A stretch of DNA of 64,000 bases, taken from Terriglobia bacterium. GTDB lineage: Bacteria; Acidobacteriota; Terriglobia; Terriglobales; Acidobacteriaceae. The stretch lies in NCBI GenBank assembly GCA_020073645.1, contig JAIQET010000007.1:1-64000 (forward strand), in the 5' to 3' direction. Under the pieces are notes generated by a model. The model was not told where the DNA came from, did not search any database, and worked only from the letters and a program-made list of their open reading frames with translations. This document shows positions 63,725 to 64,000 of the stretch, one piece after another. The position numbers were made by a program, and so were the translations under genes. Positions within the stretch are counted from its first letter, which is position 1. Every line of letters starts with the position of its first letter.

Positions 63725-63806
63725 ACCGCAAAGGCCGCCAAGAACCGCCGCAAAGTGGATTTCCTTTGCGACCTTCGCGGCATTTCTTCGCGTTCTTTGC
63801 GGTTTA
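63722..63806. repeat. CGCAAAG-type palindromic intergenic repeat, right copy
   Basis: TAAACCGCAAAGGCCGCC on the left is answered by CGTTCTTTGCGGTTTA on the right, with CCTTTGCG-type words between. It starts at the rluB stop codon and matches 187-280. Confidence 0.8.
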
Positions 63807-63884
63807 AGGTTTTTCTTTACCGGCGTCAATCACAAGCCAACGTGACACTCCCCTGACCCTCGTGATAATCATTATGCAGCCAAG

Positions 63885-64000
63885 ATGAGCGACTTCAGCC
63901 AGTGGGTACCCGAGCACATTCGCACCCTGGGCGGGTACACTCCCGGCAAGTCGCTCCGCCAGGCCCAACGGGAGAGCCGCGTGACCTGCATCAAACTGGC
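63885..64000 (+). CDS. hisC: Histidinol-phosphate aminotransferase, start of gene
   Basis: The window ends 38 codons into this frame. It reads SDFSQWVPEHIRTLGGYTPGKS then VTCIKLA, the N-terminal pattern of HisC-type enzymes. The rest lies beyond the window, so the assignment rests on this short piece. Confidence 0.65.
   Translation, partial: MSDFSQWVPEHIRTLGGYTPGKSLRQAQRESRVTCIKL

Overview
The window looks like a chromosomal segment of an Acidobacteriota (Terriglobia-type) genome. This is inferred from the gene order, the high GC content, the Gram-negative Kdo/LPS gene set, the many TPR, PilZ and M16 proteins, and the short dispersed palindromic repeats in almost every intergenic gap. No taxonomic search was possible, so the assignment is tentative. 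Most of the window is core metabolism and cell-envelope biology, with small accessory islands of lower GC.

Layout. 1-530: a fragment of a ParB-domain gene, AT-rich and cut by a repeat, then repeats. 532-1980: thiC. 2211-4183: a restriction-modification pair (NotI-like endonuclease and SPPY-type DNA methyltransferase) of lower GC. 4349-7061: a PSMA-like M28 peptidase and a peroxiredoxin-fold protein lacking the peroxidatic Cys. 7254-7906: an antitoxin and PIN toxin pair. 7927-9937: proBA. 10090-12395: a SAM methyltransferase and an aromatic-amino-acid-decarboxylase family enzyme. 12463-16888: a GAF protein, a secreted protein, a REC-PilZ regulator and a hybrid histidine kinase. 17422-22352: pyrG, kdsA, a K+ channel and kdsD, with kdsC at 30777, which together supply CTP, Kdo-8-P and its processing enzymes. 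23159-30435: proS, a propeller lipoprotein, a class A PBP and a TPR protein. 31519-34319: an active/inactive M16 peptidase pair. 34576-36110: a MazEF-like pair and a low-GC gene resembling DUF5677. 36183-40628: a large Lhr-type helicase. 40645-40890 (minus): a possible structured RNA with a terminator. 40982-43309: an M23 peptidase and an unknown secreted protein. 43460-43535: tRNA-Ala(GGC). 44637-46054: an ECF sigma factor and anti-sigma factor. 46200-54219: two TPR proteins, then rnc, two lepB, an AsmA-like protein and a secreted protein in a tightly coupled run. 54333-57405: an amino-acid permease and a D-aminoacylase-like enzyme. 57542-58928: a hexapeptide acyltransferase and a RAYT transposase flanked by REP hairpins. 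59209-64000: an M50 peptidase, trpS, scpA, scpB, rluB and the start of hisC.

The main non-routine signals are as follows. Several dispersed repeat families also sit in frame inside lhr (three insertions) and kdsD (one). A RAYT gene is flanked by inverted REP elements whose hairpin stems covary around a constant GTAA loop, with another copy 2.5 kb away. Two genes (kdsA and the TPR gene at 46200) have no ATG, GTG or TTG that preserves the conserved N-terminus and probably start at CTG. A possible unannotated structured RNA lies between lhr and the M23 gene. Two enzymes have altered catalytic sites: the peroxiredoxin and the D-aminoacylase.
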